From CAVPMW01 sp963706515 (GTDB lineage: Bacteria; Chloroflexota; Anaerolineae; Anaerolineales; UBA4823): a stretch of DNA of 64,000 bases. Positions 44,551-53,550 of the stretch are shown in pieces. Where the stretch lies: NCBI GenBank assembly GCA_963706515.1, contig CAVPMW010000015.1, forward strand, positions 186,001 through 250,000, given 5' to 3'. The translations under genes were made by a program, and so were the position numbers. The notes under the pieces are model-generated. The model did no database searches. It was not told where the DNA came from and saw only the letters and a program-made list of their open reading frames with translations. How positions within the stretch are numbered: position 1 is the stretch's first letter; each line of letters opens with the position of its first letter.

Positions 44551-45693
44551 ATGAAGATCAATATCGTTAAAGATGATTTGACCCAATTTATGGAGCGCGA
44601 GCCCGCCTTCGTTACATTCGGCGAGACTATGATCCGCGACACGCCCGCGGACATGCAGCGCGCCGAACGCACGCGCCAGATCGATATCTCGTTATCCGGC
44701 AGCGAGCACATCTTATGTGTAGGACTTGCCCGCCTGGGGATCCCGTGCAGGTATATCACTCGCACCCCCGATAACCCCTATGGCTGGATGCTGCGCAACG
44801 TCAGCCGGGAGCAGGGCGTCGATACCAGCTTCTTCGTTTGGGCGCCTAAGAGCGAGCTGATGGGACGTTACATCTACGAGCTCGGGCGAACGCCTCGCCG
44901 CTCGACTGCCTGGTATCAGCGCAAGTATTCTGCCGCCAGCAGGCTGGGCGCAGGCATGGTGGATTGGGGGGCAGCTCTCAAGGGCGCGCGCTTATTCCAC
45001 GCCTCGGGCATTAATTTTGGCCTGGCTGCCCACTCCGGATATGAGAAGAATTACAATTTAGAGGCTTTTGAAGAGGCCATTGCTGCAAAACCCGAGGGCT
45101 GCCGGGTTGGAATGGATTTCAACTATCGCGGCACCCTGTGGAGCGTGGATGAATGCAAGAAAGTGATGACCCCCATCATCGTCCGCAATGTTGACTGGTT
45201 CATTACAACGATTGAGGATATGGCCAAGCTCTATGAGATGGACTGCGGGAAATACAGCGCCGAAGCCATCAACCGCGGCGACATCGGCATTCTTAGCGAC
45301 GCCGATTTAAAAGCCTTTACCGAGGAAGTCCAGGAGCGGTTCAAGCTCTCGGTCGTCGGCGTAACGATCCGCTATCCCGATTCGTTCGAAGAGCACCGTT
45401 GGGAAAGCGTTGCCCTGGATGCTCACGGGAATTTTTTCCGCTCTCCCGCGATTAAACCGGTGGTCCTCTGGGACCGTATCGGCGGCGGAGATACCTGGAA
45501 CAGCGGGTTCTATTACGGCCTCCTGACCGAGGGCGATAGCGCCTGCGGCATTGAAAAAGGTATCCTCGTGGGAGATGCCATCACCCGCTTGAAGCAAACG
45601 ATGATGTTCGACCTGGGCATTGTGACGAAAGAAGAAGTCCAGGCGCTCATCGAAGCCGATATTTCCGGCGGCGGGAAGCGCGAATCTCGCTAG
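44551..45693 (+). CDS. PfkB-family carbohydrate kinase, KdgK-like
   Basis: Ribokinase-fold sugar kinase of 380 residues. PAFVTFGETMIRDTPADM is the N-terminal signature, LSGSEHILCVGLARLGIPCR the first PfkB block. The second block reads LWDRIGGGDTWNSGFYYGLL, with the catalytic Asp present; Gly stands where GAGD-type anion holes have Ala. 2-keto-3-deoxygluconate kinase is the best guess from family resemblance and from the KduD-like and IclR neighbours. ATG 44551 with GGAG a few bases upstream is favoured over GTG 44539. Confidence 0.85.
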   Translation: MKINIVKDDLTQFMEREPAFVTFGETMIRDTPADMQRAERTRQIDISLSGSEHILCVGLARLGIPCRYITRTPDNPYGWMLRNVSREQGVDTSFFVWAPKSELMGRYIYELGRTPRRSTAWYQRKYSAASRLGAGMVDWGAALKGARLFHASGINFGLAAHSGYEKNYNLEAFEEAIAAKPEGCRVGMDFNYRGTLWSVDECKKVMTPIIVRNVDWFITTIEDMAKLYEMDCGKYSAEAINRGDIGILSDADLKAFTEEVQERFKLSVVGVTIRYPDSFEEHRWESVALDAHGNFFRSPAIKPVVLWDRIGGGDTWNSGFYYGLLTEGDSACGIEKGILVGDAITRLKQTMMFDLGIVTKEEVQALIEADISGGGKRESR

Positions 45694-45713
45694 GTCCGCA
45701 GAAGAGGCGTCAC

Positions 45714-46713
45714 GTGCCCGAGTTCAGATACAAGCTGCTGATGGATACCCTGGATTGGGATTCCATCGAGATCGAAAAGAGCATCCTGGAACGTGTTGGC
45801 TGCCAGGTTATCCCCTTGCAGTTTTCCAACGACGAAGAGCTTATAGCCGCCATCCGCGACGCGGACAGCGCTCCTACCCCGCTATGTCAACCTCCAACGC
45901 CGCCATATTGAAGCCCTGACCCGCTGTAAGATCATCGCCCGCAGTGGGATCGGCGTCGACATCGTCGATGTGCCAGCTGCTACCCAGCACGGCATCTGGG
46001 TTACCAATGTGCCCGATTATTGCGCGGAAGAAGTCGCCGACCATGCAGTAGCTCTTATCCTGGCGTGCTCGCGCAAGCTCTTGCAGTATCGCCAGGGCGT
46101 GGCGGATGGGCTTTGGAACTGGCAGGTGGGACGCTCAATTATTCGTCTTAGCCAGGCGACCTTCGGTCTGATCGGTTTTGGCAAGATCGGTCGCTTGATC
46201 TGGCAGCGCATGCAAGCCTTTGGCTGCCGTGGCCTGGTATATGACCCCTACCTCTCCGCTGAGACCATCCTCAGCCACGGCGCCGCCGCGGTCGGTCTGG
46301 ATGAGCTCGTCCAGGCTGCAGATATTATCCACATCCAGTCTCCGCTGACACCCGAGACGTATCACCTGATCGGCGAGCGGCAGCTCAGCCTGCTGAAGCC
46401 CGGGGCAATCCTCACGAACACAGCCCGCGGGCCAATCATCGATGAAGTCGCGCTGCTCGCCGCCCTGCGCGCCGGTAGGATTGGCGGCGCTGGATTGGAT
46501 GACCTGGAGGAAGAGCCAGCCAAAATCAGGGGCTGGCAGCCGACCAATCCCATGGTCCACCTGCCCAACGTGATCGTTACCCCGCACACCGCCTGGTATT
46601 CTGAACAGGCAGCCGAAGAAGTAAAGCGGATCTCAGCCAGTGAGGTCGCCCGGGTATTATCCGGATTAAAACCCCTCTATCCCGTAAACAATCCTGAAAA
46701 GGGAGAAAACTAA
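45714..46713 (+). CDS. D-2-hydroxyacid dehydrogenase, CtBP-like (one frameshift)
   Basis: About 333 residues after correction. GTG 45714 follows GAGG; the frame breaks near 45885, where one extra base separates AAIRDAD from the continuation LLPRYVNLQRRHIEALTRC. The core has IARSGIGVDIVDVPAATQHG, the NAD motif FGLIGFGKIGRLIWQRMQAF, catalytic Arg in LTNTARGPIIDEVALLA, Glu in DLEEEPAK and His in VVTPHTAWYSEQA (read VTPHTAWYSEQAAEEVKRIS). The pattern VPDYCAEEVADHAVALILAC is typical of C-terminal-binding-protein-type dehydrogenases. Its stop is immediately followed by the ATG of the iron alcohol dehydrogenase. Confidence 0.9.
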
Positions 46714-47868
46714 ATGACTGCTCCATATTCTTTCTATATATCTACCCAAATCATCTATGGCAAAGACAGCCTCCAGCAGCTCGGTGAGGTGGCGCGCAAA
46801 TTGAAAGTCGACAAAGCCCAGGTGATCACTGACCCGGGCGTCGCAGGCTCGGGTGTATTGGACCAGGTGCTGGCTCAGCTTAATAAAGCAGAGATCGGCT
46901 CCGTCGTTTTCGATTCAGTCGAGGTCAACCCAACGGTAGGGACTGTGGACAAGGCGGCTGGAGAGTATAAAGCGGCGGGCTGCAACGGTGTGATTGCCCT
47001 GGGAGGTGGAAGCCCGCTGGACGCCGGCAAGGGTGTGGGTGTTTTAGCCACAAATCCAGGCGGCGCTGCGGACTATCTCGGAGTTGATAAGGTCAAGCAG
47101 CCCTCGGCTCCGGTGATCGCCATACCGACCACCGCGGGGACCGCGGCAGAGATCACCGACGTGACCGTGCTCAGCGATCCGGTGAAGAAAGCCAAGCTGG
47201 GGCTGCGCAGCGCTTACGTCGCACCGCGAGTTGCCTTATTAGACCCGCTTCTGACCTTGGGATTGCCGGCGGTACCCACCCGCGATTCCGGTTTGGATGC
47301 GCTCACCCACGCCATCGAATCGTTTATCTGCGTCAACGCCTGGGCTGCCAGCGATGCCCTGGTTTTAAAAGCCATCGAGCTTATCGGTCGTTATCTGCGC
47401 CGCGCGGTCTATACAGGCAAAGACGTAGAGGCGCGAGATGGCATGCTTACCGCCAGCTTATTAGCTGGCATGGCATTCCATAACACCAAGCTGACTCTGG
47501 TACACGCCATCACCGGGCCTCTAGGCGGCGCTTTCAACCTGCCGCATGGGGCGATCAATGCCATCATCCTGCCGCACGCCATGGAATTCATGCTGCCCGG
47601 GGCAATTGACAAGTACGCCCAAATTGCAGCAGCCCTGGGCGAGCGCGTGGAACGGCTCTCCAAGCGAGCTGCTGCAGAAAAAGCGGTAGCCGCAGTTAAA
47701 CAGCTTTCGCAGGATGTAGGCCTGCCTTCCGGTCTCGCCTGTTTTGGTCTCTCTGAGTCAGACCTGACCCCACTGGCGCAAACGATCGCCGGGAGCTTCA
47801 TGGTGCCGCTCGCACCTCGGGTCGCCAGCGCCGAGGATGTATTGGCGGTCTGCCGGGCATCTTTGTAA
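46714..47868 (+). CDS. Iron-containing alcohol dehydrogenase
   Basis: Family III metal-dependent alcohol dehydrogenase of 384 residues. The NAD-binding motif is GVIALGGGSPLDAGKGVGVL. The metal site includes Asp/His in DSGLDALTHAIESFI and His in FHNTKLTLVHAITGPLGG and FNLPHGAINAIILPHA. ATG directly abuts the previous stop (TAAATG). Such enzymes reduce or oxidise lactaldehyde, propanediol, ethanol or hydroxyacid semialdehydes; in this operon lactaldehyde/glycolaldehyde reduction or hydroxyacid oxidation would fit. The exact substrate is not shown by sequence. Confidence 0.94.
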   Translation: MTAPYSFYISTQIIYGKDSLQQLGEVARKLKVDKAQVITDPGVAGSGVLDQVLAQLNKAEIGSVVFDSVEVNPTVGTVDKAAGEYKAAGCNGVIALGGGSPLDAGKGVGVLATNPGGAADYLGVDKVKQPSAPVIAIPTTAGTAAEITDVTVLSDPVKKAKLGLRSAYVAPRVALLDPLLTLGLPAVPTRDSGLDALTHAIESFICVNAWAASDALVLKAIELIGRYLRRAVYTGKDVEARDGMLTASLLAGMAFHNTKLTLVHAITGPLGGAFNLPHGAINAIILPHAMEFMLPGAIDKYAQIAAALGERVERLSKRAAAEKAVAAVKQLSQDVGLPSGLACFGLSESDLTPLAQTIAGSFMVPLAPRVASAEDVLAVCRASL

Positions 47869-47874
47869 TTTTGG

Positions 47875-48834
47875 ATGGTATTCGCTATGAAACCTTACCG
47901 CATACTGCTCTACGAAGACATGCATCCCAGCGGGAAAGATTTGCTGGCTGAAAAAGCCGAGATCGTCCTGGCGGAAAGTTTGGACGAAGAGGCTTTGATC
48001 GGGCAAGTCAAAGACGTCGACGCGATTATCATCCGTGCCAACGGGAAAGTCACCGCCCGCCTGATGGACGCTGCACCCCGGCTGAAGGTCGTCGGGCGGC
48101 ATGGGGTGGGCGTGGAGGCGATCGATCTGGCAGCCGCTAAAGCCAGGGGGATCGTGGTTTGCAATACACCCAACGCCAACGTAGAATCCGTTGCCGAGCA
48201 GGCAGTGGGATTCATGCTCGTTCTATCCAAGCAAATCTTGCGCGCCGATAAAGCCCTGCGCCAGGGTCGCTGGGAGGTGCGCTACGAGTATATCGGGCAA
48301 GAGCTGCTGGGGCGTACCCTTGGACTGGTGGGCATGGGCCGCATCGGCAGCCGGGTGGCGGAGATTTGTCACTTTGGCTTTAACATGCCGGTGATCTATT
48401 ACGATGTGCTCGATTATCCCCAATTGGAAGAAAAATTGGCTGCCAGAAAAGTCACTTTAGCTGAGCTGCTCCTGGAAGCGGACTATATCTCCGTTCATGT
48501 GCCGCTGCTGCCGAGCACTTCTGGGATGCTGGGAAGAGAGCAGTTCGCCAGGATGAAGCCGGGCGCGATCGTGATCAATACCTCGCGCGGACCCGTGCTG
48601 GACGAGGCAGCCCTGGTCGAGGCGCTGCAGAGCGGGCATCTGGGCGGTGCCGGGTTGGATGTATACGCGGTCGAGCCCACTCCGCCGGATAATCCCCTCT
48701 TCCAGCTCGAAAATGTCGTCCTTTCGCCGCACATGGCTGCCCACACCGACGACGCGCTCAAAGCAATGTCGATGATCACTGAAGATGTCTTGCGCGTCCT
48801 CGAGGGTCAAGAACCGCTCTACCGGGTTGCATAG
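47875..48834 (+). CDS. D-2-hydroxyacid dehydrogenase, SerA-like catalytic domain
   Basis: 319 residues; ATG 47875, with a second candidate at 47887 (MKPYRILLYEDMHPSG). Substrate domain with GRHGVGVEAIDLAAAKARGI; NAD motif TLGLVGMGRIGSRVAEICHF; catalytic Arg in VINTSRGPVLDEAAL, Glu in DVYAVEPTPP and His in VVLSPHMAAHTDDALKAM. No ACT domain, so not a typical phosphoglycerate dehydrogenase for serine synthesis. Third member of this family in the island; a glyoxylate, hydroxypyruvate or other 2-oxoacid could be the substrate. It is followed 23 bases later by AOR. Confidence 0.93.
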   Translation: MVFAMKPYRILLYEDMHPSGKDLLAEKAEIVLAESLDEEALIGQVKDVDAIIIRANGKVTARLMDAAPRLKVVGRHGVGVEAIDLAAAKARGIVVCNTPNANVESVAEQAVGFMLVLSKQILRADKALRQGRWEVRYEYIGQELLGRTLGLVGMGRIGSRVAEICHFGFNMPVIYYDVLDYPQLEEKLAARKVTLAELLLEADYISVHVPLLPSTSGMLGREQFARMKPGAIVINTSRGPVLDEAALVEALQSGHLGGAGLDVYAVEPTPPDNPLFQLENVVLSPHMAAHTDDALKAMSMITEDVLRVLEGQEPLYRVA

Positions 48835-48857
48835 CTTATTGTAGATAGGAGTCGTAA

Positions 48858-50757
48858 ATGCCGAATGGTTACTGGGGCCGCATCCTGCGGGTCGACTTGA
48901 ACACCGGGCAAATCAGCCTGGACGAACACGACGCCAAGTTTTATCGTACCTACCTCGGTGGGCGCGGGATCGTGGCTCACTACCTGCTCAAAGAAGTTCC
49001 ACCGGACTGCGACCCGCTGGGTCCGCAGAATATCCTGGTATTTGCCGCCAGCGTCCTCACCGGCACGCCCATCCCTGGCACAGGGCGGAACAGCGCCGGG
49101 GCGAAATCCCCGCTAACCGGGACGTACGGTGAAAGCGAGGGGGGCGGAGACTGGGGCGTCAAGCTGCGCTGGGCTGGTTACGATGGGCTGGTGATTACCG
49201 GTCAGGCAGAAAAGCCCGTATACCTGTGGATCAATAACGACGCTGTACAGCTGCGCGATGCCTCTCACCTGTGGGGGTTGGAGGCTTACGAAACCCAGCA
49301 AGCCGTTCTAGAGGAAACCGGCGACCCGCGCGCCAGCGTGGCAGCTATCGGACCTGGCGCCGAGCGCCTGGTGCGCTTCGCCTGCATCGCTCTGGATATG
49401 CACGATTTCCTGGGTCGCTCCGGGCTGGGAGCGGTGATGGGCTCCAAAGGTTTGAAAGCCATTGTGGTCAACGGTAAGACCCGACCGGAAGTGGCGAACA
49501 AGGAAGCTGTTGTCGACACTGCGCGTTGGATGCGCGATAACTACGAAGCACCGCTGGGCACAATGCAGGAGATGGGCACAGCCCGCGGCGTAGCCGTGCT
49601 CAATTCTGCAGGGGGGCTGCCTACCCGGAACTTCCGCGAAGGCAGCTTCGAGGGCTACGAGACCCTCACCGGTCGCTACATGACGGATACCATCCTGGTG
49701 GGACGCGAGAGCTGCTATGCCTGCCCGGTCCACTGCAAGCGCATGGTTGAGGTGAGCGATGCAGGTTTGGAAGTCAGCCGCAAGTATGGTGGTCCTGAAT
49801 ATGAGACCATCGCCGGGTTTGGCTCTGCCTGCGGCATCCGCGATATTAAAGCAGTCGCCAGGGCGAATGAAATTTGTGATCGCTTTACCATTGACACCAT
49901 GTCTGCCAGCTTGATGATCGCTGGCGCAATGGAAGCCGCCGAGAAAGGGCTGCTCCCAGGCGAGCTGCAGGCAGGGTTAGATCTGCGTTTTGGCTCTACC
50001 GCAGGGATGCTGGGATTATTGGAGCAGATCACCCTGCGCCAGGGTTTGGGCGACCTGCTCGCCGAAGGTCCGAATGGGATTAGCGACAAGCTTGGGGAGG
50101 CTGCGGCAGCCTGTTTCTTACACGTCAAAGGTCAGCCGCTGCCCCTGCACGAGCCGCGTTGGAAGGCTGGCATGGGTATTGGCTTTGCCATCTCCCCTAC
50201 CGGAGCCGACCACATGCACAACATGCACGATGCTGTTTACATGAATGAGGAATCTCCTGCCTTCGGCGCGGCGCGCAACATGGGCATCCTGGATGCAGTC
50301 GATAGTTCTGCGCTCGGTCCCCAGAAAGCGCGCCTCTTTGTTTACATGATGCTGAACAAATCGGTGGTCAACAATCTGGCGCTGTGCGCATTCATGCCTT
50401 ATAGCCTGGATATGATGGTGGACCAGGTGAAATCGGTGACTGGCTGGAACGTTTCCACCTGGGAAATCCTGAAAGCCACCGAGCGTTCCCTGGCTATGGC
50501 ACGCGCATTCAACACCCTCGCCGGTTTCAGCGCGGAGGATCGATTCCCTGCCCGACCGCTTCTTCGAGCCGCTGCAAGGCGGCGCCCTCAAAGGCAAGGC
50601 GCTTGACCGCCAGGATTTCTTCCAAACCCGTGACCTTGCCTATGACATGCTCGGTTGGGACCGCCGCAACGCCAGTCCGAAACGCTGGAAGCTGTATGAG
50701 CTCGGATTGGATTGGGTTGCCGATGACCTGGAAAAAGCCGGATACCTGCTGGACTAG
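48858..50757 (+). CDS. aor: Aldehyde ferredoxin oxidoreductase (tungsten-type) (one frameshift)
   Basis: Bis-pyranopterin tungsten or molybdenum enzyme oxidising aldehydes to acids and reducing ferredoxin, about 633 residues after correction. N-terminal NGYWGRILRVDLNTGQISLD, GTGRNSAGAKSPLTGTYGES, RSGLGAVMGSKGLKAIVVNG and the 4Fe-4S ligands in ESCYACPVHCKRMVEV are diagnostic. The frame breaks near 50540 after AGFSAED; the next frame continues DRFFEPLQGGALKGKALDRQ and ends EKAGYLLD at 50757. A ferredoxin, KorABC and a MoaD-like cofactor protein follow in the same direction. ATG 48858 has a GGAG site. Confidence 0.96.
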
Positions 50758-50792
50758 GATTTAGAAACCGACTCTGCAGAAAGAGAACATGT

Positions 50793-51044
50793 ATGACATC
50801 CAAACAACTGGTGAAGCAAGAGATCGATATCGAACCCGGTAAAAAGTTGGTCGTGACGGTCAGCTGGTGCAAAGCCTGCGGCATCTGCATGGAGCTGTGC
50901 CCGAAAAAGGTGCTGGGGAGTGAGGAGGTGACTAAAAAAGTCATCTTGATCGCCCCTGAGAAATGCAATGGCTGCGGGCTGTGTGAGCTCTCTTGCCCGG
51001 ATTATGTGTTTACCATTGCTGAGTTGGACGAGATACTGAAATGA
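50793..51044 (+). CDS. korD: 2-oxoacid:ferredoxin oxidoreductase delta subunit (2x4Fe-4S ferredoxin)
   Basis: 83-residue ferredoxin with two full C-x2-C-x2-C-x3-CP motifs, WCKACGICMELCPKKVL and KCNGCGLCELSCPDYVF, each binding a 4Fe-4S cluster. Position between AOR and KorA, six bases before the latter, identifies it as the KorD-type electron-transfer subunit. It could also accept electrons from AOR. N-terminal EIDIEPGKKLVVTVSW is typical of KorD proteins. Confidence 0.92.
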   Translation: MTSKQLVKQEIDIEPGKKLVVTVSWCKACGICMELCPKKVLGSEEVTKKVILIAPEKCNGCGLCELSCPDYVFTIAELDEILK

Positions 51045-51050
51045 GGACTT

Positions 51051-52199
51051 ATGACCAGAAAATTGCTTCAAGGGAATGAGGCGTGTGTAGAGGCTGCAAT
51101 TGCCGCGGGCGTGCGCTTTTTTGCTGGTTATCCGATCACGCCGGCGACTGAGATCGCCGAGGGTATGGCAAAAGAGCTGCCGAAGGCCGGGGGCGTTTTT
51201 ATCCAGATGGAGGACGAGATCGGCAGCATCGCGGCTTGCATCGGGGCCAGTGTGGCGGGCGCCAAGGTTATGACCGCTTCCAGCGGACCGGGAATTTCAT
51301 TAATGCTCGAGAACCTGGGTTTTGCGGCAATCTCCGAGACGCCGGTCGTGGTAGTCAACGTGATGCGCGGCGGTCCCAGCACCGGGCTGCCCACTTTCCC
51401 TGCCCAGATGGACGTGATGCAAGCCCGCTGGGGCGCCCACGGCGATTACCCGATCGTGGCCTACGCGCCGAGCAGCGTGCGTGAAACCTACGAGCTGACC
51501 GTAAAAGCGATCAACACCGCAGAAATGCTGCGCAACCCTGTATTTCTCCTCTCGGACGCCATGATCGGTCATATGCGCGAGGCAGTTTCGCTGCCAGACC
51601 CGCAGGACCTGGAGCTTTACGAGCGCCGACGCCCCGAGCCTGGCGCTGAAGATTTCGCCCCTCATCGGGGCAGCCTGGACGGCGCGGAGATACCCCTGAT
51701 GGCGCGTTTTGGCGACGGGTTCCGCTTCCATGTGGACAGCAACGTCCACGACGAATTCGGTTTTCCCGCGACTGAAAACAACCCCATCGCAGAAAAGCTG
51801 ATCAGGCGGCTGAGCAACAAGATCTCCGCCCACGCCGATGAGCTGATTTTGGTGGATGAAGACGGGCTGGAGGACGCTGAGGTTGCAATTTTTGCTTACG
51901 GCTCTTCTGCCCGCTCGGCGATGGAAGCAGTCGAGCTCGCTCGCCAGAAAGGTCTGAAAGTGGGGTTGCTCAAAGCCAAGACCCTGTGGCCTTTCCCTGA
52001 AAAGCCCGTGATCAAATGGACGCAGCAGGTGAGAGCCTGGGTGGTGCCTGAGATGAACCTGGGACAGATGGTTCGCGAGGTCAGGCTGGCGGTGAATGGT
52101 CGGGTGCCCGTCTACCCGCTGAACCGGGTGGATGGGTTGCTGATCGAGCCGCAGCAGATACTCTCCCTGATCGAGAGCCAGGTGCTTGCGCCGGTATAG
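51051..52199 (+). CDS. korA: 2-oxoglutarate (2-oxoacid):ferredoxin oxidoreductase alpha subunit
   Basis: Pyrimidine-binding and domain II/III subunit of a 2-oxoacid:ferredoxin oxidoreductase, 382 residues. FFAGYPITPATEIAEGMAKE, the conserved Glu in FIQMEDEIGSIAACIGASVA and MTASSGPGISLMLENLGFAA are diagnostic. VMRGGPSTGLPTFPAQMDVM matches the KorA type rather than pyruvate PorA, and the neighbouring SucCD-like pair supports 2-oxoglutarate or a related branched or hydroxylated 2-oxoacid. C-terminal AFEMNLGQMVREVRLAVNG-like block reads VVPEMNLGQMVREVRLAVNG. It precedes KorB by 13 bases. Confidence 0.94.
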   Translation: MTRKLLQGNEACVEAAIAAGVRFFAGYPITPATEIAEGMAKELPKAGGVFIQMEDEIGSIAACIGASVAGAKVMTASSGPGISLMLENLGFAAISETPVVVVNVMRGGPSTGLPTFPAQMDVMQARWGAHGDYPIVAYAPSSVRETYELTVKAINTAEMLRNPVFLLSDAMIGHMREAVSLPDPQDLELYERRRPEPGAEDFAPHRGSLDGAEIPLMARFGDGFRFHVDSNVHDEFGFPATENNPIAEKLIRRLSNKISAHADELILVDEDGLEDAEVAIFAYGSSARSAMEAVELARQKGLKVGLLKAKTLWPFPEKPVIKWTQQVRAWVVPEMNLGQMVREVRLAVNGRVPVYPLNRVDGLLIEPQQILSLIESQVLAPV

Positions 52200-52212
52200 A
52201 TGGAGAAGTGGG

Positions 52213-52986
52213 ATGCCAAAAACACATACGATCGACCTGTTAGACCGCTACTTCTTGCAAGATCGCTTACCCACGATCTGGTGCCCCGGGTGCGGTTTGG
52301 GCACAGCCAATGGAGCCATCCTGCGCGGCTTCGAAGCTGCCGGGATCGACCAGGATAAGACCGTGCTGGTCAACGGAATCGGCTGTTCCGGTCGCACCGC
52401 GGCCTACCTGGATTTCGACGTCTTGAAAGGTACTCATGGACGAGCCATCGCCTTCGCAACCGGGATTAAGCTCTACCGTCCGGAGCTTACCGTGGTTGTC
52501 ATGGCGGGTGATGGCGATACGCTGGCAATCGGCGGCAATCATTTCATCCATGCAGCCCGGCGCAACGTCGATATTAAAGTGATCCTGTTCAATAATTTCA
52601 TCTACGGCATGACCGGCGGTCAGGTATCACCGACGACCCCGGCAGGTGCCAGGGCTTCCACCGCCCCGGACGGCTACAACGAAAGGGCGTTTGATGCTTG
52701 CAAGCTGGCAGAAGCGGCGGGCGCCTCCTTCGTTGCCCGGGCAACTTCGTATCACGTCCAGCTGCTCACCAAAGTGGTGCGCGATGCCCTGCTCCACACC
52801 GGTTTCGCACTGATCGAAGTCATCGCCCAGTGTCCCCAGCAGTACGGTCGCTGGAATAAATCGGGGGATGCCTACGACATGCTGATGTGGGAGAAAGAAA
52901 ATGCTGTGCGCGTAGAGCAAGCCAGCAAGATGTCGCCGGAAGAGCTGGCAGATAAATTCGTCATCGGCGAGCTCGTCCAGCGATAG
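52213..52986 (+). CDS. korB: 2-oxoglutarate (2-oxoacid):ferredoxin oxidoreductase beta subunit
   Basis: Thiamine-diphosphate-binding subunit, 257 residues from ATG 52213 (an in-frame earlier start at 52186 overlaps korA and is not used). LPTIWCPGCGLGTANGAILR contributes the N-terminal Cys pair. The TPP/Mg site is VVVMAGDGDTLAIGGNHFIH with NNFIYGMTGGQVSPTTPAGA. YGRWNKSGDAYDMLMWEKE near the C-terminus is typical of KorB. Together with KorA it forms the catalytic site for CoA-dependent oxidative decarboxylation. Confidence 0.95.
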   Translation: MPKTHTIDLLDRYFLQDRLPTIWCPGCGLGTANGAILRGFEAAGIDQDKTVLVNGIGCSGRTAAYLDFDVLKGTHGRAIAFATGIKLYRPELTVVVMAGDGDTLAIGGNHFIHAARRNVDIKVILFNNFIYGMTGGQVSPTTPAGARASTAPDGYNERAFDACKLAEAAGASFVARATSYHVQLLTKVVRDALLHTGFALIEVIAQCPQQYGRWNKSGDAYDMLMWEKENAVRVEQASKMSPEELADKFVIGELVQR

Positions 52987-52998
52987 GATGGTATTCTC

Positions 52999-53550
52999 AT
53001 GAACAATGCAATTATTCTCAGCGGTTCCGGTGGGCAGGGTTTGATCCTGGCTGGGGCGATCCTGGCGGAAGCCGCCGGAGTTGTCGAAGGTAAAGAAGTG
53101 GTGCAAACCCAATCGTATGGCATCCAGGCGCGTGGCGGCGCCAGCCAGTCCTCGGTGATCATCAGCGACCGGGAGATCAAATACCCCGAAGTGCTCGTCC
53201 CAGATATTCTGCTTTGTTTGTCCCAGGAAGCGTTTAACCGCTTCGAGCCCGGGCTGCGCTCAGGAGGGGTGCTGATCGTCGACCAGGACCTTGTCGCCTT
53301 GCAGGAGAGCCGTCTGGACCTGAAAGTTTACGCCCTGCCCTTCACGGCGGAGGCGGAGCGGTTAGACAGGCGCATCCTGGCTAACGTGATCGCCCTCGGA
53401 GCGTTGGCAGCCATCACCGGCGCAGTGCAAGTCGAAGCGCTGGCCCAGGCGCTGCCGGCGCGTTTGCCGGCGCGCAACGTCCCCCAGGCCCTGGAGGCCC
53501 TCGCTTTGGGCAAACAGATGGCGCTGGAGAGAGGGATGGTCTTCGCATGA
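52999..53550 (+). CDS. korC: 2-oxoglutarate (2-oxoacid):ferredoxin oxidoreductase gamma subunit
   Basis: 183-residue gamma subunit. SGSGGQGLILAGAILAEAAG and QTQSYGIQARGGASQSSVII are the family hallmarks (CoA-binding domain). LVPDILLCLSQEAFNRFEPG and ANVIALGALAAITGAVQVEA follow. The stop overlaps the next start as ATGA, so the SucC-like gene is translationally coupled to it. The order Fd-KorA-KorB-KorC-SucC-SucD is a strong functional link between acyl-CoA formation and its conversion to acid and ATP. Confidence 0.94.
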   Translation: MNNAIILSGSGGQGLILAGAILAEAAGVVEGKEVVQTQSYGIQARGGASQSSVIISDREIKYPEVLVPDILLCLSQEAFNRFEPGLRSGGVLIVDQDLVALQESRLDLKVYALPFTAEAERLDRRILANVIALGALAAITGAVQVEALAQALPARLPARNVPQALEALALGKQMALERGMVFA

